63,998 nucleotides of DNA, taken from assembly GCA_051647245.1 (NCBI GenBank), contig JBOFDS010000010.1, positions 1 through 63,998 on the forward strand, read 5' to 3'. The position numbers were made by a program, and so were the translations under genes. The notes beneath the pieces are model-generated. The model did no database searches. It had not been told where the DNA came from and was given only the letters and a program-made list of their open reading frames with translations. This document shows, one piece after another, positions 1-7,191 of the stretch (positions are counted from its first letter, which is position 1; each line of letters starts with the position of its first letter). Origin of the DNA: Brevinema_A sp051647245 (GTDB lineage: Bacteria > Spirochaetota > Brevinematia > Brevinematales > Brevinemataceae).

Positions 1-160
1 CTCGCGGTTTTGATAACCACCGGATCTTTCGCCGTTGTTATTACGATTTTGGTAACCACCCTCGCGGTTTTGATAACCACCGGTTCTTTCGCCGTTGTTA
101 TTACGATTTTGGTAACCACCCTCGCGGTTTTGATAACCATCGGATCTTTCGCTGTTGTTA
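1..160 (-). repeat. 60-bp tandem repeat coding for a 20-residue unit in IF-2
   Basis: Positions 1-60 and 61-120 are identical except for one base (24 versus 84). Positions 121-160 begin a third copy that then diverges. On the minus strand the unit reads GGYQNREGGYQNRNNNGERS, itself built of two GGYQNR half-units. The array continues past the left edge, so the copy number is unknown. Confidence 0.95.
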
Positions 161-384
161 AATTGTCGAGGAGGTCTTGATTGTTGGGAAGAATGAGACG
201 CATCAGGTCTATTTCCTGACTGAGGAGCTCTATTTTCGACAGGTGTGGAGTTCAAATCCTTTGCAGGAGCTGCTTGAGGTTCTTTTTCGTCACTAGAACT
301 TTTTATTGGTTCTGCAACGGGAGCACTTTTTACTTTGAGTTTTATTTTTTTTGGCCCTTTTTTTTGTGCATCTTCATTAAGCAT
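1..384 (-). CDS. infB: Translation initiation factor IF-2, N-terminal part (cut by window edge)
   Basis: This is the first 128 codons of a gene that runs off the left edge. The start is ATG at 384, preceded by an AAGGAG site seven bases upstream. The visible protein opens with a Lys-rich stretch, continues with a low-complexity Pro/Ala/Ser part, and from about residue 80 becomes a tandem Gly/Tyr/Gln/Asn/Arg repeat. No G domain lies inside the window. The identity rests on position: it directly follows rimP and nusA, the normal order of this operon, and IF-2 proteins carry variable, charged, low-complexity N-termini that bind the ribosome or are dispensable. An RGG-like RNA-binding protein would be the alternative reading if the sequence to the left lacks a GTPase domain. 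Confidence 0.8.
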   Translation of the reverse strand, partial: MLNEDAQKKGPKKIKLKVKSAPVAEPIKSSSDEKEPQAAPAKDLNSTPVENRAPQSGNRPDASHSSQQSRPPRQFNNSERSDGYQNREGGYQNRNNNGERTGGYQNREGGYQNRNNNGERSGGYQNRE

Positions 385-425
385 ACACTCTCCTTCGACA
401 TTCTCTATTATAAGTATGTATTTTT

Positions 426-1781
426 TTATTCTTCATCTTCTTCAATTTCAATATTGTCCTCAATAATTTTCCAAATCTCAAGAGCCTCGTTGAGACTGAG
501 ACCTGTTTCTTTAGTCAAGTCTTCCACAGTAAGTTCGATAATTTCAGTAACGCTTTTAAATCCAGCATCTTCTAAAATCTCGATCTGTTCTTTTGTGAAT
601 GGGAGCATATCAAGAGAAATAATTTCATCTTCAATGATTTCGAAGTCTTGTACGTCAGAAATTCCGAGCATACTATCAACTTCTTTTTGTTTTTCGTGTA
701 AAATTTCTTCAAAGTCAGAGTAGGAGCAGAAACGAATCTTCCATCCTAAAATCTCTTCAAGCATACGCTGATGAGAACCTTGTTTACCAATTAATGGGGC
801 CAAGAATTCATCTGCAACAACGATAGATGCTTCATGCTTTTCATAATTCAGATCAACATTGAAAACTTCTGCAATACGATTTTTCAGTACGCGACTGGCA
901 CGGATTGCATTTACGATAAGTTCACGAATATCATCATTATAACGAATGATCTCTATACGCTCACTGCCAAGTTCTTGACGGATAGGCTTGATACGAGATC
1001 CAGCCTTACCAACAGTTACGCTGATAGGGTCAAGTCCATCCACAAGAGAGTGTAAAATGATTTTTGTAACTTCACCTGGTTTACGGGAAACACCTTTGAT
1101 AACAAAGGTACCGTCAGCAATCTCAGGAATATTTAACTTTAATAATTCTTGAACAATCGCAGGATTGATACGTGTGAAAATTAATTGACTTTCACCTTTT
1201 TTCGTGATCTGTAAGACTTCTTTGAGATAAACTTTGATGTTATCGTTTGGTGCTAATGTTTCATCAGGTAAAGATTCGGAGTAAGGGAGAAACGCCTCAG
1301 TTCCTTTTGGTTCAAGTGAAATATAGTAACCACCATTCTTTGAGTCTGTTCTGGACTTAACACGAGCATTAAACAAAGTCCCCTTTTTATCCGCATATTC
1401 ACTAAAAATCTGATCTTTTTGGATGTCAGTAACTTTTTGTTTGAGTAATTGTTTCATGATTTGGGCAGCTTGACGACCAAATTTTTCTACAGGAATAGGA
1501 ATACGAACTTTTTCGCCCATTGCTGTATTTTTGGTGTACTCAGCAGCTTCTTCAGGAGTAATTTCAAGAACAAAATCTTCGATCTCTTCGAAATCATTAA
1601 TTGTTTTTACTTGCCACAAATTAATCCCAGTTTTTCCAATTTCAATTTCAATGTTATCGTATTCTTTACCATGTTCTCTTTTGTACAATGTGGTGAATGC
1701 TTCTTTCAATACGCCGTCAGCACGCTCCTCTGTAATTCCATGATCTTTCGCAAAAGCAACAACTAAATCAGGAAAGGCCAT
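426..1781 (-). CDS. nusA: Transcription termination/antitermination protein NusA
   Basis: NusA binds RNA polymerase and modulates pausing, termination and antitermination. The 451-residue protein has the N-terminal RNAP-binding domain, an S1 domain at about residues 130-200, two KH domains (GKAGSRIKPIRQELGSERIE and a second with LIGKQGSHQRMLEEILGWKI), and a C-terminal helical acidic tail rich in Glu and Asp. The ATG at 1781 has GGAGG seven bases upstream. An in-frame TTG at 1793 overlaps that ribosome site and is not the start. It lies between rimP (29 bp upstream) and infB (41 bp downstream), the conserved operon order. Confidence 0.95.
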   Translation of the reverse strand: MAFPDLVVAFAKDHGITEERADGVLKEAFTTLYKREHGKEYDNIEIEIGKTGINLWQVKTINDFEEIEDFVLEITPEEAAEYTKNTAMGEKVRIPIPVEKFGRQAAQIMKQLLKQKVTDIQKDQIFSEYADKKGTLFNARVKSRTDSKNGGYYISLEPKGTEAFLPYSESLPDETLAPNDNIKVYLKEVLQITKKGESQLIFTRINPAIVQELLKLNIPEIADGTFVIKGVSRKPGEVTKIILHSLVDGLDPISVTVGKAGSRIKPIRQELGSERIEIIRYNDDIRELIVNAIRASRVLKNRIAEVFNVDLNYEKHEASIVVADEFLAPLIGKQGSHQRMLEEILGWKIRFCSYSDFEEILHEKQKEVDSMLGISDVQDFEIIEDEIISLDMLPFTKEQIEILEDAGFKSVTEIIELTVEDLTKETGLSLNEALEIWKIIEDNIEIEEDEE

Positions 1782-1810
1782 ATCTTCCTCCAAATCAAAT
1801 ATTCTTTATT

Positions 1811-2290
1811 TTATTTTTTCTCTTTCAAAATTTTTGCAAAATCACAATGTAATTTTGACTTATTAATCTGATCAAATGTAATAACAATCTCTTTATTTTC
1901 ATGCTTGAAAGTCAATTGATCACCATCAACTTTAAGTAACTCCCCAATGAAGAAGCCTTCTTTTGTAACAATCTCAGGAGTAGGGAAAACAACAAATTCC
2001 TTACCAATAAAATATTGGTACTCACTAGTTGATTTAATCGCTCTGTCAATTCCAGGAGACTCAACAACCAGGTCATAGGCCTTGTCAAAAGGATCTTCCA
2101 CATCCAAACGGCGTGATAAAATATCCGCCACAAAAGTACAATCATCAGAAGTTATTTCTTTTTCAGGATTGAGGAGAACTACTTTCAACGTATTTTTATT
2201 CTTAGATCGTCCAATCTGAACCTCTAAGGAGACAAATTTTAACGAAGCAACGCTTTCATTAACAAGATTTATGATTTCAGCATCTGTCAT
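1811..2290 (-). CDS. rimP: Ribosome maturation factor RimP
   Basis: RimP assists 30S subunit maturation. At 159 residues it has the usual length, with the N-terminal alpha/beta domain, the family signature around SPGIDRAIKSTSEYQYFIGK at mid-protein, and a C-terminal small beta-barrel that ends in Lys-rich sequence. It is the first gene of rimP-nusA-infB. The ATG at 2290 follows AAGGAT. The operon has its own consensus promoter, which sits inside the 3' end of the preceding aldo/keto reductase gene. Confidence 0.93.
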   Translation of the reverse strand: MTDAEIINLVNESVASLKFVSLEVQIGRSKNKNTLKVVLLNPEKEITSDDCTFVADILSRRLDVEDPFDKAYDLVVESPGIDRAIKSTSEYQYFIGKEFVVFPTPEIVTKEGFFIGELLKVDGDQLTFKHENKEIVITFDQINKSKLHCDFAKILKEKK

Positions 2291-2310
2291 ATAATATCCT
2301 TATATTATGA

Positions 2311-2340
2311 AAATAAGGAGTCCTTAGCGACTCCTTATTT
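2311..2340 (-). terminator. Hairpin after the aldo/keto reductase gene and in the rimP leader
   Basis: An 11-bp perfect stem (2311-2321 with 2330-2340) closes an 8-base loop. The downstream T-run on the minus strand is weak (TTTTC), so termination may be partial. A consensus promoter lies just upstream (2353-2381), so this hairpin would also be the first structure in the rimP-nusA-infB transcript. Confidence 0.7.
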
Positions 2341-2352
2341 CTTTATATACAT

Positions 2353-2381
2353 ATTATATACTAATAACTTTATTTTGTCAA
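2353..2381 (-). promoter_or_regulatory. Promoter of rimP-nusA-infB
   Basis: On the minus strand TTGACA (2381-2376) is followed by exactly 17 bp and TATAAT (2358-2353). Both boxes match the sigma-70 consensus perfectly. The -35 box overlaps the last codons of the aldo/keto reductase gene. Confidence 0.85.
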
Positions 2382-3335
2382 TGATTCAGAGAAAATATTT
2401 TCAAGCTCTGTTAAATCTTCTTTTGTGAGTGAAACCTCAATAGCTTTTACATTTTCTTCTACTTGTGCCACACTTGACGCTCCAATCAATACAGACGTAA
2501 TTCCTGGCTTGTGCAGTAACCATGATAAGGCTAATTGAGAAGGAGAACATTCTTTTCTATTAGCAACATTAATAAATTTTTCAATACGATCAAAATTCTC
2601 AGGTGTTAAGTAGGATTGCATAAATTCATTGATTTTGCCATTAGCTGCTCGAGAATCCTTTGGGATTTCTTTCCCTTTTCGGTATTTCCCTGAAAGAAAT
2701 CCTTGAGCAAGAGGTGAAAACGGTGTTACCCCAATCCCATTCTTGATACATGTAGGGAGAATATCCTTTTCAATCTTCCTATTCAAAAGGTTGTATACAG
2801 GCTGATTCGTAATAATTCTATCTAAAAGATACTTGTCCTGAGTTCCAAGAGCTTCAACAATCTGAGCAGCACTCCATTCACTTACGCCAATATACAAGGC
2901 TTTTCCTTGACGAATAAAATCATCAATAGTACGAAGCGTTTCATATAAATCACATTCAGAATCAAAACGATGACAGTAAAAAATATCCACATAATCCATC
3001 TTCAGTCTTTGTAAGGATGCATTAAATTGATCTTTAAGGTGTTTTCGAGAAAGTCCTTTTCCATTAGGTGTATCATTCATCGGCCAAAACGCTTTTGTCG
3101 ATACAACAACATTTTCTCTAGGATATCTATTTAATACCTCACCAAGCAACTTTTCTGATTCACCCATAGAATAGACATTTGCACAATCAAAGAAGTTAAT
3201 CCCAAGTTCATAGGCTTTATCTATAATAGCGATACTATTTTCTTTCTCTATGGTATTAGCAAATGTAAGCCAACTTCCTAAACTTAAGGTACTAATCTGT
3301 AAACCTGATCTACCTAGTCTGCGATAATCCATCAT
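2370..3335 (-). CDS. Aldo/keto reductase (voltage-gated K+ channel beta-subunit-like)
   Basis: This is an NADPH-dependent oxidoreductase of the AKR TIM-barrel superfamily. It opens with MMDYRRLGRSGLQIS and has the catalytic Asp/Tyr region (FFDCANVYSMGESEKLLGE), the Lys near VVVSTKAFW, the His in DIFYCHRFD, and the coenzyme-binding end (LIGASSVAQVEENVKA). The order and motifs resemble YghZ/KCNAB-type members. The start is one of two adjacent ATGs at 3335/3332 behind AAGGAAGGA; a TTG at 3359 was rejected for lack of a ribosome site. It follows the fliD-like gene by 32 bp, probably co-transcribed. The substrate cannot be told. Confidence 0.88.
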   Translation of the reverse strand: MMDYRRLGRSGLQISTLSLGSWLTFANTIEKENSIAIIDKAYELGINFFDCANVYSMGESEKLLGEVLNRYPRENVVVSTKAFWPMNDTPNGKGLSRKHLKDQFNASLQRLKMDYVDIFYCHRFDSECDLYETLRTIDDFIRQGKALYIGVSEWSAAQIVEALGTQDKYLLDRIITNQPVYNLLNRKIEKDILPTCIKNGIGVTPFSPLAQGFLSGKYRKGKEIPKDSRAANGKINEFMQSYLTPENFDRIEKFINVANRKECSPSQLALSWLLHKPGITSVLIGASSVAQVEENVKAIEVSLTKEDLTELENIFSESLTK

Positions 3336-3367
3336 GTCCTTCCTTAATTTACAATACAAATTTATAA

Positions 3368-5356
3368 TTAGTTATTAAAACGTTGTCTGAGAGATTCGTT
3401 TTGAGCTTTACTTGCAGCAACGGCTTGGTTCATTTGGAGTAGGGCACGTCTTTCTCTTCTTTCGATACGCTCAATATCATCCTTTTTCTTTGAGACCTGA
3501 CCATTAAAATCTTGCATCACTCGGCGACTATCTTGCTCTGTTCGGACAATATACCCTGTATTTCCTATCATCATGTTTCCGATTTCACGCATGGTAATTG
3601 TTACCCCAATATCTCCTACACGATCTTCATCGGTATCTCTCACGAAAATATGAAACACATCATCAAAACTTTCATTTAAGATCGATTCAAATTGATTCAT
3701 ATCAAGACTTAAAGTTCCCTTTTTGACAGCTTCAGGATCGGTAGAGGTGGAGTTAGCTCTGCGAACGTAAATTCCAATTTGGTCGAGAAGACTTATTTTG
3801 TTAGGATCGTCACCATAAGGTACACCGATAGCACGACGCAATCTATCTCTAAACGACATCAAGCTGCTATTACCGTAAAAAGAACCTTCTTTCATATCAT
3901 CGCCTTCTTCCTCTCGTCTATGAAGCGGCTTTAAACGCCCCACTTTTTCAACAGGAATAGTCAAAAATGCATGAAGATCTTCCATTAATTCATTATAGGT
4001 GAGTACCCATTGAGTTACGGTATCTTTAACAAGTTCAATATCTGGTTTGATTTTTAATTTGACAATTTTATTAGACTCAGCTTGAAGAAGGTTCAAAGTT
4101 ACCCCAAGTACCAGATCCGAGATAGTATTTTCAGGTCTTTGTACTTCAACTCCATCAAGATCAAAAACAGCATCTTTGGCTTCCGAAATCACATTATAAG
4201 GCTTCAAATCCCCATCAGGGCTAGACGCTAGAAGAAAAGATGAAAACTCAGAAATCATATCTTTGGATACAGCTTGGATGTTAAGAAGGCATTTATCAGC
4301 ATATTTTTTTAGATCAATATTGAAAGTAGCATTACTAATCGCGATCTGCTGTTCTGTATTATCGGTAAACTTTAAGGTTATGTATTGTTTGAGTGTGTCA
4401 TTTGTGTTTGTGTTTTCTTTATTGAAGTCTTCAAGGATAGGAGCTGCTCCAGGAATTCCAATTTCTTGAATATTAAAAGCACCAACCCTTTCAAGCTGAA
4501 GATTAGATAATGCAACTTGTTCATTACTGTTACTCACTAGATCTGGAGGCATATCTTTCATTTTTACTTGAAAAGACAAGCTTGCGTTAGATTTGATCTT
4601 TTCTTTCATATCTAAGCCGTAACTGTTATTTGTAAGAGTATACTGTTTTTTCTTAGAAGGCCAAAGAATCTCCTGTTCTTCACGTTTTCCTCGAGAAATA
4701 ATTTCAGCAGCAATAAGAGGAGCAAGATCCCCTTCAAAGATGATTTTTTGTTTTTCGCCAGTTTTTTTTGTACTCAAAGAAATTGTACGAGTGTTTTCTG
4801 ATGTATTAACGATTTTAACATCAACAATATTAGAAATAGTTTTTTGAAGAGCATCGGCAAGACCGATAATATTTCCCCCAGCAAACGCTACAGGAATAGA
4901 TTTGTCATCGACTTTAACGGTGAAAGTACCTGGTGGCAAAACTTTATCAAGAGATACTTGAGGTGATGAAAACGCATCTAGTTCTGCAAGTTGCTTGATC
5001 TTGAGATTGTAATCGCCCTTTTTAGCTGTGCGATCTACTTGTACTTGTAAGGCAGCAGGATCTGAAACTTCATTGGTTAAGGAACGGAATGAGGACTCAT
5101 ACCCAAAAATATAACGATTGATACGATCAAAGGCATCAACATTAGTACGAAAATCACGTAAAAGCTGTAACTCGAGCTCTTTATCACGGGTTCTGTTTTG
5201 GATATTTGTCAATTCTTGATAGTAGGGAGCCATGATTTGGTTGAGCATATCGTTAACATTCATATCCCCTTCTTGACCAGGAATACTTGATAATTGGACT
5301 CTTTGCGCGTGAATATTGATAGTAGTGAAGATCAAAAATATTAAAAGTTTTCTCAC
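3368..5356 (-). CDS. fliD: Flagellar filament cap protein FliD-like, with apparent signal peptide
   Basis: FliD (HAP2) caps the flagellar filament and drives flagellin assembly. The 662-residue protein has the family N-terminal signature in IPGQEGDMNVNDMLNQIM (compare the usual IPG-x-SG-x-D-x-x-x-I-V-x-x-L-M), a coiled-coil-prone segment after it, and a C-terminal half with FliD_C-like features (LLDQIGIYVRR, a KGTLSLD motif, a long terminal helix with ERIERRERR). Unusually, 18 residues precede the signature and read like a Sec signal peptide (MRKLLIFLIFTTINIHAQ). Most FliD proteins start a few residues before the signature because they leave through the flagellar export channel. The GTG start at 5356 has GAGGT upstream, and no other start codon lies between it and the signature. 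Confidence 0.8.
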   Translation of the reverse strand: MRKLLIFLIFTTINIHAQRVQLSSIPGQEGDMNVNDMLNQIMAPYYQELTNIQNRTRDKELELQLLRDFRTNVDAFDRINRYIFGYESSFRSLTNEVSDPAALQVQVDRTAKKGDYNLKIKQLAELDAFSSPQVSLDKVLPPGTFTVKVDDKSIPVAFAGGNIIGLADALQKTISNIVDVKIVNTSENTRTISLSTKKTGEKQKIIFEGDLAPLIAAEIISRGKREEQEILWPSKKKQYTLTNNSYGLDMKEKIKSNASLSFQVKMKDMPPDLVSNSNEQVALSNLQLERVGAFNIQEIGIPGAAPILEDFNKENTNTNDTLKQYITLKFTDNTEQQIAISNATFNIDLKKYADKCLLNIQAVSKDMISEFSSFLLASSPDGDLKPYNVISEAKDAVFDLDGVEVQRPENTISDLVLGVTLNLLQAESNKIVKLKIKPDIELVKDTVTQWVLTYNELMEDLHAFLTIPVEKVGRLKPLHRREEEGDDMKEGSFYGNSSLMSFRDRLRRAIGVPYGDDPNKISLLDQIGIYVRRANSTSTDPEAVKKGTLSLDMNQFESILNESFDDVFHIFVRDTDEDRVGDIGVTITMREIGNMMIGNTGYIVRTEQDSRRVMQDFNGQVSKKKDDIERIERRERRALLQMNQAVAASKAQNESLRQRFNN

Positions 5357-5396
5357 GGATACCTCGAAATAGTGTAGATATATTTTTTATTATCTT

Positions 5397-5425
5397 ATTA
5401 TATAAGAATCGTCCAAAAATTGCAA
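5397..5425 (-). promoter_or_regulatory. Promoter of the fliD-like gene
   Basis: TTGCAA (5425-5420), 17 bp, TATAAT (5402-5397) on the minus strand. It looks like a housekeeping promoter; no FliA-type (sigma-28) element is evident here. Confidence 0.7.
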
Positions 5426-5445
5426 AATTCAAGCCTTTTGATATT

Positions 5446-5477
5446 TAAAAAGAAAAACAAGCTGTTATACAGCTTGT
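5446..5477 (-). terminator. Terminator of the rhodanese-rpiB operon
   Basis: An 8-bp stem (5457-5464 with 5470-5477) with a 5-base loop is followed on the minus strand by TTTTTCTTTTT. The stop codon of the preceding gene lies in the stem. Confidence 0.85.
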
Positions 5478-5914
5478 CGTCTCTTAAGTCTTTTATCTCG
5501 TCTATCTTTTTTAATCAGAAGTTCTATGGCCTTTTTCCAGCGAAGTTCAAATATTTTTTCAAGATCTTTCTTTTTATCACCCACAAAACTACGGTGATCT
5601 AAACGAAATAAAACCGTACCATCAACCTCTTCAATAGTAATAAGAATACTAGAAGCACACTCATCAGAAATGATATCAATTAATAGATTTTTATATTTCT
5701 TCAACATTAATACTTGAAATTCAGCGTTGAATTTTTGGAATATTCCTGTTTTGACTTGGATTCTTCCAGAATTTTCTTCAAACAATCGTTTATCAGGATC
5801 TACTTTAAAAACTTCAACGAAATTTTGGATCTCTATGAAATCATTCCATACTTTTTCACTAGACGTTTCTGGAATTTTTACTTCAAAATAGATATTTTGT
5901 ATTTCTTTTTCCAT
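5465..5914 (-). CDS. Conserved hypothetical protein, possibly SRPBCC-like
   Basis: I do not recognise this 149-residue protein with certainty. The pattern of a long N-terminal strand, alternating strands (FRLDHRSFVGD) and a long C-terminal helix suggests a small SRPBCC/START-like lipid- or ligand-binding fold, but this is only an impression. No signal peptide or membrane segment is visible. The C-terminus is strongly basic (KKDRRDKRLKRRQAV), which could contact nucleic acid or membrane. The ATG at 5914 has GAGG seven bases upstream; the ATG at 5926, one base after the rpiB stop, has no ribosome site. It is the last gene of the rhodanese-rpiB transcript. Confidence 0.6.
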   Translation of the reverse strand: MEKEIQNIYFEVKIPETSSEKVWNDFIEIQNFVEVFKVDPDKRLFEENSGRIQVKTGIFQKFNAEFQVLMLKKYKNLLIDIISDECASSILITIEEVDGTVLFRLDHRSFVGDKKKDLEKIFELRWKKAIELLIKKDRRDKRLKRRQAV

Positions 5915-5926
5915 TTCGTTCCTCAT

Positions 5927-6388
5927 TTAAATATTTTTTGTCATTTCAGTTTTTTCAATTTCAAGAATCTTATCAATTCTTGCTTGGTGGCGACCACCCT
6001 CGAATTCTGTCTCAAGCCATAACTTCACAATAGGCATAGCCCTTTCCGCTGTTAAAACTCTTCCGCCCAGAACGAGGACATTTGCATCGTTGTGTTCGCG
6101 AGAAAGCCGTGCACAAAATTCATTATCACAAAGGGCTGCTCTGATTCCATGCACTTTATTAGCAACATAACTTGCACCTAAACCCGTTCCACAAAATACA
6201 ATGGCACGGTCAGCTTTTTTATCGGCAACAGCTACCGATGCAGGATAGACGTAATCTATATAGTCAACACTTTTTAAGCCATCATTTGTTCCAAAATCTT
6301 CGACACTATGACCGTGTTCAAGTAACCAATTCTTTACCTGTTCTTTTAAGTCAAATCCACCATGATCAGTCCCAAGAGCAATCTTCAT
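5927..6388 (-). CDS. rpiB: Ribose-5-phosphate isomerase B
   Basis: RpiB interconverts ribose 5-phosphate and ribulose 5-phosphate in the pentose phosphate pathway. The 153-residue protein fits the RpiB/LacAB family: GTDHGGFDLK at the N-terminus with Asp8 and His9, the active-site Cys66 in FCGTGLG, the SREHNDANVLVLGGR motif, and a C-terminal FEGGRHQARIDKI. It lies between a rhodanese gene (17 bp upstream) and the unknown 149-residue gene, in the same transcript. A sugar-specific isomerase (allose or galactose 6-phosphate) is less likely because no such pathway genes are adjacent. Confidence 0.94.
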   Translation of the reverse strand: MKIALGTDHGGFDLKEQVKNWLLEHGHSVEDFGTNDGLKSVDYIDYVYPASVAVADKKADRAIVFCGTGLGASYVANKVHGIRAALCDNEFCARLSREHNDANVLVLGGRVLTAERAMPIVKLWLETEFEGGRHQARIDKILEIEKTEMTKNI

Positions 6389-6405
6389 GAGGTACTCCTT
6401 GCGAG

Positions 6406-6717
6406 TTATTTATTTTTCTCACATCTTTTTTTTAGTTTTTCGGAAAACAGCGCATACCCACCAAGACAGTAAGCGTTATAGCCTTTTTCTTTAAGGGCTT
6501 GAGCACTTTGCCCAGCACGATTTCCGTAATTACAGTATGTTAGTATTATTTTATCTTTCGGCAGAATTTCAGGAAACTGAATAACTTCTGCAAAAGGAAT
6601 ATTATGAGCAATCCCTAAATATCCAGAGGCTTGTTCAAAAGGATGTCTCACATCAATAATATAAACATCACTCAAATCCATATCAAAAAAGTCTTTTTCT
6701 GTTATTTTAATATTCAT
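6406..6717 (-). CDS. Single-domain rhodanese-like sulfurtransferase (copy 1)
   Basis: This 103-residue protein is one rhodanese domain. It has the start motif YIIDVRHPFEQASGYLGIAHNIPF, the active-site loop TYCNYGNRAGQSA with Cys62, and the closing strand YNAYCLGGY. Such proteins carry persulfide sulfur from thiosulfate or cysteine desulfurases to acceptors. It has no signal peptide, so it is cytoplasmic. The ATG at 6717 has GGAGG upstream. It is 66 bp downstream of a second, related rhodanese gene, and both precede rpiB. Confidence 0.9.
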   Translation of the reverse strand: MNIKITEKDFFDMDLSDVYIIDVRHPFEQASGYLGIAHNIPFAEVIQFPEILPKDKIILTYCNYGNRAGQSAQALKEKGYNAYCLGGYALFSEKLKKRCEKNK

Positions 6718-6783
6718 TACAAGCCTCCAAAAATATCTTTTATAAGAAAATTAATTTGGTATTTTAGCATAAACTATGTATCT

Positions 6784-7086
6784 TTATTTAGTTTCCATCT
6801 TTTTGAGGAATTCATCTGAAAAAATAGTCATTCCTCCTAGATTATAAGCTTCATAGCCCTTATTAAAGAGAAATTCAGCAGCTTTCTGCGATCTTACACC
6901 ACTACGACAATAGCAAATGATTTTTTGATCTTGAGTAAAAGGAAAATTATTCATTTCGAGTAATTCATCCACAGGAATATGTGTAGCGTTTTTCAGGTGA
7001 GATAAAGAAAACTCTTCGTCCGTTCTAACATCAAGTAAGATATAGCTTTGAAGCTCTAAAAAGTCTTTTTCGGAAATATTGTTCAT
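6784..7086 (-). CDS. Single-domain rhodanese-like sulfurtransferase (copy 2)
   Basis: This 100-residue rhodanese domain has ILLDVRTDEEFSLSHLKNATHIP and the catalytic loop CYCRSGVRSQKAAEFL with Cys60, closer to the common GlpE/PspE-type CRSGxRS loop than copy 1. The two proteins share the same layout but clearly differ in sequence, so any duplication is old and the substrates may differ. It is the first gene of the minus-strand run ending at 5465 and is divergent from the GH57 gene. The ATG at 7086 has AGGGAG about nine bases upstream. Confidence 0.9.
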   Translation of the reverse strand: MNNISEKDFLELQSYILLDVRTDEEFSLSHLKNATHIPVDELLEMNNFPFTQDQKIICYCRSGVRSQKAAEFLFNKGYEAYNLGGMTIFSDEFLKKMETK

Positions 7087-7191
7087 GAGTCCACTCCCTG
7101 TATCTAAATTTTGCTCAAATAACGCTCAGACAATTATTTTAATATACAAAATTATAACAGATTATTCAAAAATACTCAAGAGGTTTTTAAA

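Noticed and set aside
1..160. Start-of-window repeat as a CRISPR array
   Set aside because: Copies are contiguous without spacers and keep a coding frame.
1779..1793. TTG at 1793 as nusA start
   Set aside because: It overlaps the GGAGG site that serves the ATG at 1781.
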